Origin: Paraburkholderia caffeinitolerans
GTDB lineage: Bacteria > Pseudomonadota > Gammaproteobacteria > Burkholderiales > Burkholderiaceae
Direction of reading: 5' to 3'
DNA length: 64,000 bases
Assembly: GCF_902859945.1 (NCBI RefSeq)
Contig: NZ_CADIKL010000025.1
Location: 1 to 64,000 of the forward strand
The number at the start of each line of letters is the position of its first letter. The first letter of the stretch is position 1. The translations under genes and the position numbers were made by a program. Below, piece by piece: positions 1 through 8,576 of this stretch. The notes under the pieces were generated by a model. That model saw only the letters and a list, made by a program, of their open reading frames with translations, was not told the DNA's origin and searched no databases.

Positions 1-33
1 TGCATCACCTCGATCTCGTCCATCGTGTACACC

Positions 34-58
34 TGTCCATTAAAAATTTAGATGGACA
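34..58. repeat. Palindrome at an IS-like boundary left of the pqiC remnant
   Basis: Seven-base arms TGTCCAT and ATGGACA flank an 11-base AT-rich spacer. On the minus strand, just beyond this palindrome, an open frame begins at 23 (M-D-E-I-E-V-M) and runs off the left edge. A palindromic end next to a new reading frame, lying where pqiC is cut short, suggests the end of an insertion sequence whose transposase lies outside the window. The IS family cannot be named from seven codons. Confidence 0.35.
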
Positions 59-96
59 CGATCCTCGCCTTCGAGCCTTACTCATTCAAGATGACT

Positions 97-240
97 TTAC
101 CGGGGGCTTACTGCGGTGCTCATGGCGGTGAGTGTTGTATCAGGCTTCAACCGGTAGAAGCTGGACACAGGCGAGCTGGAGCAGCCACCAAGCGATACGG
201 CCAACAGGGCGATAACGACCGATATTAGTGCGCGTGTCAC
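97..240 (-). pseudogene. pqiC: Truncated PqiC-type lipoprotein (first ~47 residues only)
   Basis: A frame begins with GTG at 240, overlapping the pqiB stop codon as GTGA, which is the usual pqiB-pqiC coupling. It encodes a classic lipoprotein signal: hydrophobic ALISVVIALLAVSLGGC with a lipobox cysteine at residue 20, followed by SSSPVSSFYRL, as at the mature start of PqiC. The frame stops at residue 47, whereas PqiC proteins are normally near 190 residues. PqiC is the outer-membrane lipoprotein that receives the PqiB tube, so this operon is probably missing its outer-membrane partner here. The break lies beside an IS-like palindrome (34-58), so loss by insertion or deletion is the likely cause. 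The identity rests on the signal and gene order. Confidence 0.6.
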
Positions 241-1859
241 GGGTGTGTCTCCTGCTGCTTGCCACGAATCAACGCCTCCGGATGCCGCTCAAGATAGTCG
301 GCGAGCGTGCGGAATGCCGTAGCCGTGCGTGAAAGCTCCTGAATCATGTCGGTCGCGTTCTGCTGCAGGGCAGAGTCCGGCTGCAACGCGTTGTTGGCCG
401 AGTCGAGCGCAGCATGGGCCGCGGCGAGTGTGCCCTGCGCCTGCGGGACGATCATGGTGTCGAGATCGTTGAGCAGCGTCTTCGCGCTCGCTAGCGTCTC
501 TCGCGCGTTCTTGCCAATCGCGTCGAACGGGATTGTGTTGAGCTTTGCCACGAGTTGCGTGATGTTGTCCTGCAGCCTTTGCAGGTTACCAGGGACCGTC
601 GGAAGTTCTGGAGGCGATGACGCCCAGTTGACAGTGGCTTTTGGCGCGTCAGGAAAGAAGTCGGCGGCCAGGTACAATTGCCCTGTTAGCAGATTGCCCG
701 TTTTAAGCTGAAGACGCAGTCCCCTTGCGACGAGGCGATCCGCCAGCGCGTGAGGATCGTTGGACACGCGGCCACCCGGGGCGCTGATCGCGCCGGCCTC
801 ATAGCGAGACGTGAACAACTCTGGATACAGGTCTATTTCCACCGGGATAGTGAACTTCTGTGTTTTGGGATCGAAGCGTGTATAGATCGCTGTCACCTCA
901 CCTACCACGATGCCGCGGAAGTCTACAGGCGCGCCCACGGTCAGTCCCCTGACCGATTCAGTGAAGTCGGCAACGTACTTGACGACGACGTGATAGTGCG
1001 CCTTCATCGCGTCGGCCCGATCCGGGAACAGCGTGTAGGTCGAGTCGGTCGCGGCGACGGCGTCGTCGAACCCGTTCGGCAGCGACTCGAATGCCACGCC
1101 GCCGATCATGATCGACACGAGCGATTGCGTATTGACCTGGATGCCACCCGAGCCGACTGTTACGTCGACACCGCTCGCGTGCCAGAAGCGCGTGTCCGTA
1201 AGAACGAACTTGTCGTACGGCGCGTTGATAAACACCCTCAGCGTCACACCGTGCCCGTCAGGATCGAGCTTGTAGCCGGATATCTGTCCGACCTGCAGCC
1301 TTCGGAAATAAACAGGCGTACCGACGTCGAGCGAGCCCATATTGGTGCTTTTCAGAATGAATTCGCGCCCCGGCACATCATTCGCGATCGCGGGTGGTGT
1401 CTCGAGACCTACGAATTCGCGACGCTCGGCTTTCGTTTTTCCAACATCCATTTCGATGTAAGAACCGGACAGGAGCGTGCCGATCCCGGACACCGTTCCG
1501 CCGGATATACGAGGGCGCACGACCCAGAAACGCGTGGTGTCCACAAGCATGTTCGTCGCATTTTTATTGATATCCGCAGTCGCGATGACTCGCTCGTGAT
1601 CAGGCGTGAGCGTAATGGTTTTGACGAGCCCGATGTCGACGTTCTTGAACTTGACTTTCGTCTTTCCCGCTTCGAGACCATCAGCGGTCAGGAAACTGAT
1701 CGTAATTGTCGGTCCCTTCTCGATGACTGCCTTGACAGCGAGCCATCCGCCAATCAGGACCGCGAGGACAGGTACGAGCCAGACGACCTGAAGACGCCAG
1801 CGTGAGCGCGGCGTTGCTTCCGCATTGGGGAAATCAGGCGTTTTCTCCGGTCCTGGCAT
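237..1859 (-). CDS. pqiB: PqiB, MCE-domain intermembrane transport protein
   Basis: 540 residues. One N-terminal transmembrane segment (about 21-45, VVWLVPVLAVLIGGWLAV) anchors it in the inner membrane. Three MCE/MlaD domains follow, each with the typical F-x-x-V-x-x-G pattern: KFKNVDIGLV (about 70), YFRRLQVGQI (about 183) and DFRGIVVGEV (about 313). The C-terminal ~110 residues are helical and coiled-coil-like. PqiB hexamers form a lipid-conducting tube across the periplasm with PqiA in the inner membrane and PqiC in the outer membrane. The start overlaps the 3' end of pqiA by 26 bases and the stop overlaps the GTG of the pqiC remnant, so the three form one operon. Length and domain number match the E. 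coli protein. Confidence 0.93.
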   Translation of the reverse strand: MPGPEKTPDFPNAEATPRSRWRLQVVWLVPVLAVLIGGWLAVKAVIEKGPTITISFLTADGLEAGKTKVKFKNVDIGLVKTITLTPDHERVIATADINKNATNMLVDTTRFWVVRPRISGGTVSGIGTLLSGSYIEMDVGKTKAERREFVGLETPPAIANDVPGREFILKSTNMGSLDVGTPVYFRRLQVGQISGYKLDPDGHGVTLRVFINAPYDKFVLTDTRFWHASGVDVTVGSGGIQVNTQSLVSIMIGGVAFESLPNGFDDAVAATDSTYTLFPDRADAMKAHYHVVVKYVADFTESVRGLTVGAPVDFRGIVVGEVTAIYTRFDPKTQKFTIPVEIDLYPELFTSRYEAGAISAPGGRVSNDPHALADRLVARGLRLQLKTGNLLTGQLYLAADFFPDAPKATVNWASSPPELPTVPGNLQRLQDNITQLVAKLNTIPFDAIGKNARETLASAKTLLNDLDTMIVPQAQGTLAAAHAALDSANNALQPDSALQQNATDMIQELSRTATAFRTLADYLERHPEALIRGKQQETHP

Positions 1860-3123
1860 GATCGCGCTCCACTTCGTCCCAAATCAGGCGGGGATCGAAC
1901 GCCATTGCTGCAAACATCGTCAGCACCACCACGGCACCGAATGCAATCGCCGCATTGCCGGCCTGTATTGTCGCAAGTGCCTGGAACTGCACGAGCGCGA
2001 CGAGCATCGTGATCACGTAGATGTCGAGCATCGACCAGCGCCCCACAAACTCGACCATCCGATAGATCCGTATGCGCTCGATGGGGTACCAGCGCGAGTG
2101 CATCTGCGTGGAGATCGTCAGGTAGCCGAGCGCGAGGATCTTGAGCATCGGCACAGCGATGCTCGCGACGAACACGACGATCGCAAGCGGCCAGGATCCC
2201 GATGTCCACAGGTACACGACGCCTGAGAGGATCGTGTCGTTCTCGGTCCCGAAGAGCGAGTTCGTGTACATCACGGGCAACATGTTCGCCGGGATGTACA
2301 TCACCATCGCTGCAACCAGGAAGGACCACGTTCGAGACAGGCTCGCGGGTTTGCGTACATGCATCGCTGCACCACAGCGCGGACAATCGAACGTGTGGGC
2401 GTTGGCCCGTACGCTGGCGAGCAGCCCGCAATCGTGGCACTGCGCGAGACCGCATTGCGCTGCGGTAAGCGAGCCGTGCAAAGACGCTTCGTCCAGGTCA
2501 GGCTGCGCGTTGATGTGCTCGACGGTGGCGACGCGCGCCCACAAACTGCGCGTATCGAAAGCGGCGCCAGCCGCCGCCAGTACGAACATCAGGGCTGCGA
2601 ACGACCACAGTGCAGGGCCCACAACCACGCCCGCAATCGCGGATAACTTCACAAGCGCGACGAGCAAGCCGAGGATCAGGACCTCGGTCATCCCCCATGG
2701 CTGGCAAAAGCGGAAGAGCCGAAAGATGGCCGGACCACCCCACGGCGCGCGGTTGCATTTCAGTGGGATCAGCAACCACAGCATGCTTGCGGTCTGCAAG
2801 ATCGGCATCAGGACCGTCGTAATAAACACGAGGCCCGCGATCGGCCATTTCCCATCCAGATACAGTACCTCCACTGCGCCCAGCAGCGTTGTTTCGACGA
2901 CAGTCCCACTGACCGACAGGCCGACGATCGGATAGAGATTCGAGACCGCGAAGAGTACAACCGCGGCGAGAGAAAACGCGAGCGCCCGGTCGAGACTGTT
3001 GGGGAGTTCGCGGTAAAGCTGGGCGCGGCAGCGCCGGCATCGCAGGGCTCCGCGCTCCGGCACGGGCACCTCGCGCTGCAGGAGATCGCATTCGTGACAG
3101 GCGATGAGTTTCCCGTGAGTCAT
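1834..3123 (-). CDS. pqiA: PqiA, paraquat-inducible inner-membrane protein A
   Basis: 429 residues containing two tandem PqiA domains. Each begins with a pair of CxxC zinc-ribbon-like motifs (C9/C12 with C29/C32, and a second set near residues 230-255, CHDC...CPRC) followed by several hydrophobic helices. It is the polytopic inner-membrane partner of PqiB in an envelope lipid-transport and membrane-integrity system. The ATG overlaps the stop of a 69-codon frame just upstream (ATGA), and its end overlaps pqiB. In E. coli the operon responds to SoxS; no SoxS box could be recognised here. Full length, with no damage seen. Confidence 0.93.
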   Translation of the reverse strand: MTHGKLIACHECDLLQREVPVPERGALRCRRCRAQLYRELPNSLDRALAFSLAAVVLFAVSNLYPIVGLSVSGTVVETTLLGAVEVLYLDGKWPIAGLVFITTVLMPILQTASMLWLLIPLKCNRAPWGGPAIFRLFRFCQPWGMTEVLILGLLVALVKLSAIAGVVVGPALWSFAALMFVLAAAGAAFDTRSLWARVATVEHINAQPDLDEASLHGSLTAAQCGLAQCHDCGLLASVRANAHTFDCPRCGAAMHVRKPASLSRTWSFLVAAMVMYIPANMLPVMYTNSLFGTENDTILSGVVYLWTSGSWPLAIVVFVASIAVPMLKILALGYLTISTQMHSRWYPIERIRIYRMVEFVGRWSMLDIYVITMLVALVQFQALATIQAGNAAIAFGAVVVLTMFAAMAFDPRLIWDEVERDHARTGENA

Positions 3124-3329
3124 GGCGGCACCAGTGCAGCAATGAATGCGCTCGACTTCCTCTGGACCTGAATGCCCTGGGACCGAACCTCCCGTGACGG
3201 TCGTGGCAACACGACGCGCAAACGGTTCTGCGCGCCCGCCTCCATGGGTTCAGGATTTGAACCGATTTCGAAGAAAACATTGAACGTCAGGCTGACGGTC
3301 GATGAACTCGCCGAATACATATCTATCAT
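3120..3329 (-). CDS. Small hypothetical protein translationally coupled to pqiA
   Basis: A 69-residue frame starting M-I-D-M-Y-S and ending A-A-L-V-P-P. Its TGA overlaps the ATG of pqiA (ATGA), and a purine-rich AGGAGCAGGTGAAAGG lies upstream of the start. The sequence begins with a Ser/Thr-rich stretch and a short hydrophobic TVSLTFNVFFEIG, followed by a basic C-terminal half; there is no signal peptide or recognised domain. The frame stays open upstream to 3542, but that extension looks non-coding. It may be a real leader peptide of the pqi operon or a chance frame. No function can be assigned. Confidence 0.4.
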   Translation of the reverse strand: MIDMYSASSSTVSLTFNVFFEIGSNPEPMEAGAQNRLRVVLPRPSREVRSQGIQVQRKSSAFIAALVPP

Positions 3330-3749
3330 GGTGTCTGCACCTTTCACCTGCTCCTCGATGTTCAGACATACGACGGATCGGGCGCGCGGCGCATCGTCAT
3401 TCGTCTGACTCAGGAGTTCACGGGAGCGGCAGAGGTGCGCAGCGCGCGAACGTGCGCGTCGCCAGGCAACGTCCCATTCAGCCGCCGGCTCGCTCGTGCC
3501 CGTTGTCAGCGGATCGCGAGCCAAAATGGCTTCCGTGGCCACCTTCGCTCAAGTCTGGCCGCCACCCGGGTGAAACACAATGGGACTTTGGTCCGATATC
3601 CAGGCAGGGGAGGCAGTCGCGAGGTCTCTCGTCGTTTCTGGACCAGGACGATCAACATGGATCGCCATCTCGCGGATGGTCGGAATGACCGGAAAGGCGC
3701 GAATAACGCGGGGCCAACCGTCGCGACGACCTCTTCGTCTGCCCAACCA
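3330..3749. other. Intergenic region, no recognisable gene
   Basis: This 420-base gap separates the pqi operon leader from the SYLF gene. It contains several short overlapping frames on both strands with no domain, signal peptide or good ribosome-binding site. The minus-strand pqi promoter should lie in its left part, but I could not pick out a convincing -35/-10 pair. Confidence 0.4.
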
Positions 3750-4391
3750 TCATGGACTGATACGAGATATCTTTGTTCCTCGTAACGCGGTTCCGGCCAT
3801 CAAACCCTGCTGATTGAAAATCATTGCATATACGTCTGACTGCGCCGTTTCGGTGTTAAGGTTTTTTGCGGTTCCCTCATCGACCACGACTACCGTTGGT
3901 CCGACACCGATCTCGAAATCACTGCTTGTTTTAAGATTATTTAGCGCGGCGTCAGTCATGAATAGCATGACATACGCGTATTGCTGAACGCCTGCCTGGA
4001 AGCCGTAGGACATCGACGTCGTGGCGTAATACCCCGTGATCTTGCCATTCTCGATTAGTTCGCCACTGCCATGCGAAACGCCGGCAAGAAAGCCGGCCCG
4101 CACCACACTTGGAAATACCAGCACTGCCTTCGCTTTGCGCGCCAAGGCGCCCATCTGGGGATGGGTTGATGCAAGGCTAGACAAGGCCGCTTGAGAGTCA
4201 GCGTCAAGCATGAGTTTCGCGCTCGTCCCCTGTGTCTGCGGCGCCGGCGCCATCGCTGGCGTCGCCGCTTGCGACGACTGAGCCGCTGTGGATGGCGGCG
4301 TGGCACTGTCGCTCATCTGACCACTAGTCGTACATGCCACGAGGATTGCCAATCCAGAAATCGCGGCTAGCGCGGGTACCATTTTCGACAT
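3750..4391 (-). CDS. SYLF (YSC84-type) domain lipoprotein
   Basis: 213 residues. The N-terminus is a lipoprotein signal (AISGLAILVAC, cysteine 20), followed by a Ser/Pro/Ala-rich linker to about residue 65. The remainder is a SYLF domain, with AKAVLVFPSVVRAGFLAGVS, a glycine-rich YYATTSMSYGFQAGVQ and a C-terminal DVYAMIFNQQGLMAG. SYLF domains bind lipids in eukaryotes; bacterial versions are usually secreted or lipid-anchored and of uncertain role. The gene is monocistronic, flanked by non-coding stretches. Third-position GC is lower than in the core genes further right, in keeping with an accessory setting. Confidence 0.85.
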   Translation of the reverse strand: MSKMVPALAAISGLAILVACTTSGQMSDSATPPSTAAQSSQAATPAMAPAPQTQGTSAKLMLDADSQAALSSLASTHPQMGALARKAKAVLVFPSVVRAGFLAGVSHGSGELIENGKITGYYATTSMSYGFQAGVQQYAYVMLFMTDAALNNLKTSSDFEIGVGPTVVVVDEGTAKNLNTETAQSDVYAMIFNQQGLMAGTALRGTKISRISP

Positions 4392-4529
4392 GACGCGCTC
4401 CGATTTTAATTAACAACTGACAAACGCACCGACTCAATTTCAACGCTCTTCGCGTATCAAATAGTCTAGTACGCTTGCAATTTAAATCCATTGGTCAGTC
4501 TGCCGCCGGCGTTCCCCCGGGTCAACGAA

Positions 4530-5246
4530 TCAAGCATCGCCTTTCTTGTCACGATCACTCGCGCCGACTTTCGACGATAAGCCGAAATTGTCGAACAGGA
4601 TGTGCAGGCTGAGGAGGAGAACCCAGATCGGGAAAACAAGCATGATCCAATCTATGTGGCGGCCAGCAAAGAGCAACGCGAGTGCGGCGGCGTATCCAAC
4701 AAACGCTATCCAGCGCGAAACAAAGCCGGTACGTAGAGCAAGTGTACAGGTAGCCATCGTGAATACTGCGGCCATGCGAACCGCGTAAACATTCGTGAGT
4801 TCGTAGGCAACCGCGCGCGCGACGGTGAACGTGGCCGAACCGGGAAGTCGATCGAACTCAATGCGATACGCGACCACAATCCCGCCGACGAACGCGGTCG
4901 CGGCAAACAACATCGCCAGGAACAACAGGCCGCTCCCCATGAACACCGTAGCGAAGAAGTGATCCTCGTAGTCTCCGAGACGATCCCGCAGCACGCCAAT
5001 GAACCAGAGAAAGGCAATGCCAGCGAACGGCACCAGGTTGACCGCAAAAAATACGGTGCCAGATCTTTCTCGAAGCCACTCGCCCGCTTCTAAAGGAAGT
5101 ACCGGAACAGTACGCCGTATCAGCAGAAGAGTGGTAATTAGCAAGACAGAAAATACGATGCCGGCGATGGCGGCAGCGCGGGGGGCTCTCAGACGCGTGC
5201 TCGGCCTGGTCCACTTAAGTCGCCAGTCCTTCATTGAGGGATCCAT
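4530..5246 (-). CDS. Hypothetical polytopic membrane protein
   Basis: 238 residues from the ATG at 5246 (M-D-P-S-M-K), chosen because GGAAGGA lies about ten bases upstream. The frame is open further upstream, but that part overlaps the oppositely oriented integrase remnant. About five hydrophobic helices are visible (roughly 25-45, 65-85, 105-130, 170-190 and 195-215), with a short charged C-terminus. No enzymatic motif or named family is recognised. It lies between the SYLF lipoprotein and the integrase/IS debris, so it may be island cargo. Confidence 0.6.
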   Translation of the reverse strand: MDPSMKDWRLKWTRPSTRLRAPRAAAIAGIVFSVLLITTLLLIRRTVPVLPLEAGEWLRERSGTVFFAVNLVPFAGIAFLWFIGVLRDRLGDYEDHFFATVFMGSGLLFLAMLFAATAFVGGIVVAYRIEFDRLPGSATFTVARAVAYELTNVYAVRMAAVFTMATCTLALRTGFVSRWIAFVGYAAALALLFAGRHIDWIMLVFPIWVLLLSLHILFDNFGLSSKVGASDRDKKGDA

Positions 5247-5270
5247 ATTTAGCGTCCTTCCGACCCTGCC

Positions 5271-5602
5271 GTGATCTGTGGGCACATTGATCATGCTAGG
5301 CCAAGCGGCGACCAACTTGAAGTATTGACAGATCGATTGAAGCTTCCGGAAATCTGGGCGATTCGCACCCGGCTCCAGATACCTTCGAAAATTCGCGAGC
5401 GGGCTATGTTCAATCTCGCAATTGATAGCAAACTTCGGGTATGCGATCTGACGCGGCTGCAGGTGCAAGACGTCTGCCAAGGCGCCCACGTGGGATCGCT
5501 GGCAATGGTAATGCAGCAGAACACGCAACGGCCGGTTCAGTTCGAGATCACGGAGCAGACTCGTCAGAGCCTTGAGGCATGGATTCGGGCGCGGGGATTA
5601 AA
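5271..5602 (+). pseudogene. Tyrosine-integrase remnant truncated by an IS6 element
   Basis: The frame carries a stretch typical of small site-specific tyrosine recombinases: EIWAIRTRLQI, RERAMFNLAIDSKLRVCDL, and QRPVQFEITEQTRQSLEAW. It breaks at 5602, exactly at the IS6 terminal repeat, and then reads out of the family into the IS end. The C-terminal half with the catalytic R-H-R-Y residues is missing and does not resume on the far side of the IS. Other members of this family are about 200 residues; only about 95 remain. It is therefore a non-functional fragment. The GTG at 5271 is only the first available start. Confidence 0.75.
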
Positions 5603-6443
5603 GGGCTGTGTCGCAATAACGGAATTGGGATGAGCGAACTCACGCAATGAGCAGGACTGCTTACATCGCAAGAGAATGGAATTGATCGGTCGCAGTCTCA
5701 GCGATGCCATCGTCACGCATCTGCCCCTTTCGGATCATGTGCATGATTTCGATACCGGACAGGATGATGCACGCGCACCGGAAATCCTTGAACCCCATCA
5801 TCGGTTTGATGATGCGTTTGACGGCCCGGTGGTCCTGCTCAATGATGTTGTTCAGATACTTGTTCTGCCGGACCTTAATCGGCGTTGGCCGTTCGCCGTT
5901 AAGCGCTTCGAGCGCGGCCAGATTGGCGCCGCTCTTATCCACCGTAATCGTTTCGGGCTCACCGTTCTGGTCTATCGCCTTCCTGAAATAACGAAGCGCA
6001 GCCGCCTTGTCACGATGGGCTCGCAGCAGGAAGTCAACCGTATTGCCCTCTTTGTCGACGGCGCGGTACAAATACTTCCATTGACCCTTGACTTTGACGT
6101 AGGTCTCATCGACTCGCCAACTCTTGCCCACCGGGCGCTTTCGGCGGCGAAATGCCTTTTCAAATACCGGCAGTACTTTGATGACCCAGCGGTGCACGCT
6201 CGAATGATCCACCTCGATTCCACGCTCCAGCACCATCTCTTCGAGGTTGCGCAGGCTCAACGAATACGCCACATACCAGCGCACGCACAGCAGAATCACG
6301 TCAAGCGGATAATGCAGCCGCTTCAGCACATTCCCAATGCCATCGGGCAGCGTCTTACGTGGTGTCTTCTTGATCTTGGCCATCGTGTTCGTCAGCTGTG
6401 TCGGCCTGCCGATTTTACCGCAGCGCTTAATGCGACACAGCCC
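5603..6443 (-). mobile_element. IS6-family insertion sequence, 841 bp
   Basis: The element is bounded by perfect 13-base terminal inverted repeats, GGGCTGTGTCGCA at 5603-5615 and its complement at 6431-6443, and encodes one DDE transposase on the minus strand. Size, single gene and the GG-start ends fit the IS6 family. The 8 bases outside the two ends differ (GGATTAAA versus TCGAGCGC), so there is no target duplication. The flanking integrase does not continue on the right, which points to a deletion or recombination after insertion. Confidence 0.88.
5661..6383 (-). CDS. IS6-family DDE transposase
   Basis: 240 residues from the ATG at 6383 (M-A-K-I-K-K). An upstream continuation to 6494 passes beyond the IS end and is not part of the gene. 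The N-terminal region has the family's helix-turn-helix-like part (RWYVAYSLSLRNLEEMVLERG, then DHSSVHRWV). The catalytic triad is visible as D in WRVDETYVKVKG, D in ITVDKSGAN, and E in NNIIEQDHRAVKR. It catalyses replicative transposition of this element. The frame is intact, so the element may still be active. Confidence 0.92.
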   Translation of the reverse strand: MAKIKKTPRKTLPDGIGNVLKRLHYPLDVILLCVRWYVAYSLSLRNLEEMVLERGIEVDHSSVHRWVIKVLPVFEKAFRRRKRPVGKSWRVDETYVKVKGQWKYLYRAVDKEGNTVDFLLRAHRDKAAALRYFRKAIDQNGEPETITVDKSGANLAALEALNGERPTPIKVRQNKYLNNIIEQDHRAVKRIIKPMMGFKDFRCACIILSGIEIMHMIRKGQMRDDGIAETATDQFHSLAM

Positions 6444-7143
6444 TCGAGCGCGCCGGAAGGACGAAGTTTTCCTCGAAAATGTGCAACGTAACACGCATAT
6501 GAAGATAAGTATTCCTATCTTTATAGAGCGCTATTTCGCCGCTTGACCAATGCAAACGTGCGAGTGAGTACGACCGAAATGGAATCGAAAACTCGGCCTT
6601 TCGGAAGCACAAGTCTGTGCAAAAACACTAAAGGCGTCAGGCCAGCGGGGCGCAAGCGCATTTGCATAGCGCCAGGTGGTTAAAGTCAAACTCAAGCGCG
6701 ACGCGAGTTCATTGAACTGGTCCATGTCGAGAAGCGTGGCGATCAGATCACTCTTTCGGGCCGGTGGCATCGCGGCGATGCACGAAGGGTTGTCGATTCC
6801 CGGCGTAGGTTTTTTGCGGAGAAAGACATATGGCGTAGGTTCTCTCCCAACACGGGAAAAAACCTACGCCGGCATAGCCGACTCAAACAGAGAAAGGTGA
6901 GCGGAGGCTAACTAACCCAGTGCTTGGCATCCAACAGAACGCATTTTAAAATCAATTACTTATATTTAAACCCAGCAAATCCGACCGCTCCTCATCAAGC
7001 CGAATATTACTTTTCTTTCATTCGTTCATTATTTTTTCGGATATGCGAAGGGGCAGCTGCAATCACGCCACGAAATTCTAAAAATCGCTTATTTTTCAAT
7101 AACCTAAGCGCAGATACCAGCGTTCATCCGAATGTCAATCTGA
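6444..7143. other. AT-rich intergenic stretch between the IS and ribA
   Basis: About 700 bases with no convincing gene. A 79-codon minus-strand frame (6531-6770) and an 84-codon plus-strand frame (6924-7178) lack ribosome-binding sites and recognisable domains. The right part is clearly richer in A/T than the core genome, and the centre holds a three-copy repeat (6800-6872). It probably marks the right border of the accessory region. Confidence 0.5.
6800..6872. repeat. Inverted repeat with a third, direct copy (GGCGTAGGT)
   Basis: CCGGCGTAGGTTTTTT at 6800-6815 is perfectly complementary to 6857-6872 (16-base arms, 41-base spacer). A third partial copy, GGCGTAGGT, lies at 6832-6840 in direct orientation. 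The arrangement resembles sub-terminal protein-binding repeats of a mobile element, or a long RNA hairpin. No known element could be matched by eye. Confidence 0.6.
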
Positions 7144-7791
7144 CTACTCGTTCTCCTCGAAGTAATGCCCGAACTTGACCTGCTTGGTGCGGATATAGCG
7201 TTCGTTTTCCTCGCGCATCGGGATCGCCAGCGCGACGCGCTCGATCACGGGGATGCCGTGCTTCGAAAGCGTGTCGAACTTCTTGGGATTGTTGCTCATC
7301 AACCGCACCGAGGTGACCTTCAAGAGGCGCAGGATAGCCGCCGCCGAATCGTATTCGCGCGCGTCGTCGGGCAGGCCGAGGTCGAGATTCGCCTCGACGG
7401 TGTCGCGGCCCTGCTGCTGCAGCTGGTAAGCGCGGATCTTGTTCGACAAGCCGATTCCCCGGCCTTCGTGGCCGCGCAGATACAGCAGCACGCCGCGCCC
7501 CTCGGCCGCGATGTAGCGCAGCGCGAGGTCGAGCTGCTCGCCGCAGTCGCAGCGGTACGAGCCGAACACGTCGCCGGTCAGGCATTCGGAGTGCAGGCGC
7601 GCGAGCACGGGCTCGCCGGCGCCCACGTCGCCCATCACGAGCGCGACGTGCTCGGCGCCGCCGTCCTTGACCCGGTAGACATAAGACTCGAACGTGCCAT
7701 AACGGGTAGGCAGCGTGGCGACCGCGTCAAGCACGACGCATTCGTTGGCGTTATCGCCATCCGCGCAGGACGGCTCATGGGGCGTAGGCAT
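7144..7791 (-). CDS. ribA: GTP cyclohydrolase II
   Basis: 215 residues from the ATG at 7791 (M-P-T-P-H-E-P). The open frame extends upstream, but that part is low-complexity and unlike the family. It catalyses the first step of riboflavin synthesis, GTP to 2,5-diamino-6-ribosylamino-pyrimidinone 5'-phosphate, in the cytoplasm. The zinc-ligand motif ECLTGDVFGSYRCDCG and the GTP-binding and catalytic RGHEGRGIGL are both complete, as is the C-terminal region around LMSNNPKK. This is the stand-alone form without a fused RibB domain. No FMN riboswitch is seen upstream. The gene is monocistronic. Confidence 0.95.
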   Translation of the reverse strand: MPTPHEPSCADGDNANECVVLDAVATLPTRYGTFESYVYRVKDGGAEHVALVMGDVGAGEPVLARLHSECLTGDVFGSYRCDCGEQLDLALRYIAAEGRGVLLYLRGHEGRGIGLSNKIRAYQLQQQGRDTVEANLDLGLPDDAREYDSAAAILRLLKVTSVRLMSNNPKKFDTLSKHGIPVIERVALAIPMREENERYIRTKQVKFGHYFEENE

Positions 7792-8091
7792 GATCTGGAA
7801 CAAATGACTGGCATAAACCGGCCCAAGGCCGGATTGAAGTTTGGAACCGGAGTGTACCGCCATTTGGCCCATCCCGCCCCGCCTCCCCCCGGCGCCGTGT
7901 GCCCGCTGTGTGCCATCGGACCCAAAATCGGGTGCATATCCAGGTGCCGCGCTCACGCCCATCGGCCTATACTGGTATGGCTTTCATGGCTTACTGAGAT
8001 GGCTGACTGAACGGTCACGGGCAGCGCATACCCCGCTCGTGCCACACCACGCAATGTCCGAACCACACGAAGGACGAACAGGAGTCGCCCT

Positions 8092-8535
8092 ATGACGAGC
8101 GTTGCCCAAGTACTCAAATCCAAGTCGGAGCAGGTGGTCCATACGATTGGCGCCAGCGATTCCGTGTTCAACGCCATCCGCCTGATGGCCGACAAGCAGA
8201 TCGGCGCGCTGGTGGTCACCGACGGCGACTCGATCGTCGGCATCGTGACCGAGCGCGATTATGCGCGCAAGATCGTGCTGATGGACCGCTCGTCCAAAAC
8301 GACCGCTGTGCGCGACATCATGAGTCCGCACGTGCGCTTCGTGCAGCTCGACCAGACCACCTACGACTGCATGGCGCTCATGACCGAGCGGCGCATGCGT
8401 CACCTTCCCGTCATGGCCGACGGCAAGCTCGTGGGCATGGTGTCGATCGGCGACCTCGTGAAGGACATCATCGCCGAGCAGCAGTTCACGATCTCGCAGC
8501 TGGAGCATTACATCACGGGCGGCGCGGGCACCTGA
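8092..8535 (+). CDS. Tandem CBS-domain protein
   Basis: 147 residues made almost entirely of two CBS domains: about 8-65 (ending IVGIVTERDYARKIV) and 75-130 (ending LVGMVSIGDLVKDII). An AGGAG box lies ten bases before the ATG. Stand-alone CBS pairs bind adenosine nucleotides and act as energy or redox sensors on partner proteins; the partner is not evident here, since ribA is divergent and the next gene is on the other strand. No membrane segment or additional catalytic domain is present. Confidence 0.92.
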   Translation: MTSVAQVLKSKSEQVVHTIGASDSVFNAIRLMADKQIGALVVTDGDSIVGIVTERDYARKIVLMDRSSKTTAVRDIMSPHVRFVQLDQTTYDCMALMTERRMRHLPVMADGKLVGMVSIGDLVKDIIAEQQFTISQLEHYITGGAGT

Positions 8536-8576
8536 GCACCCGCCCTCGCCGAAATACCCTCAGGCGGCAGCCAGCA

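Noticed and set aside
6531..6770. 79-codon minus-strand frame after the IS
   Set aside because: No ribosome site or recognisable domain; cannot be separated from chance in this non-coding region.
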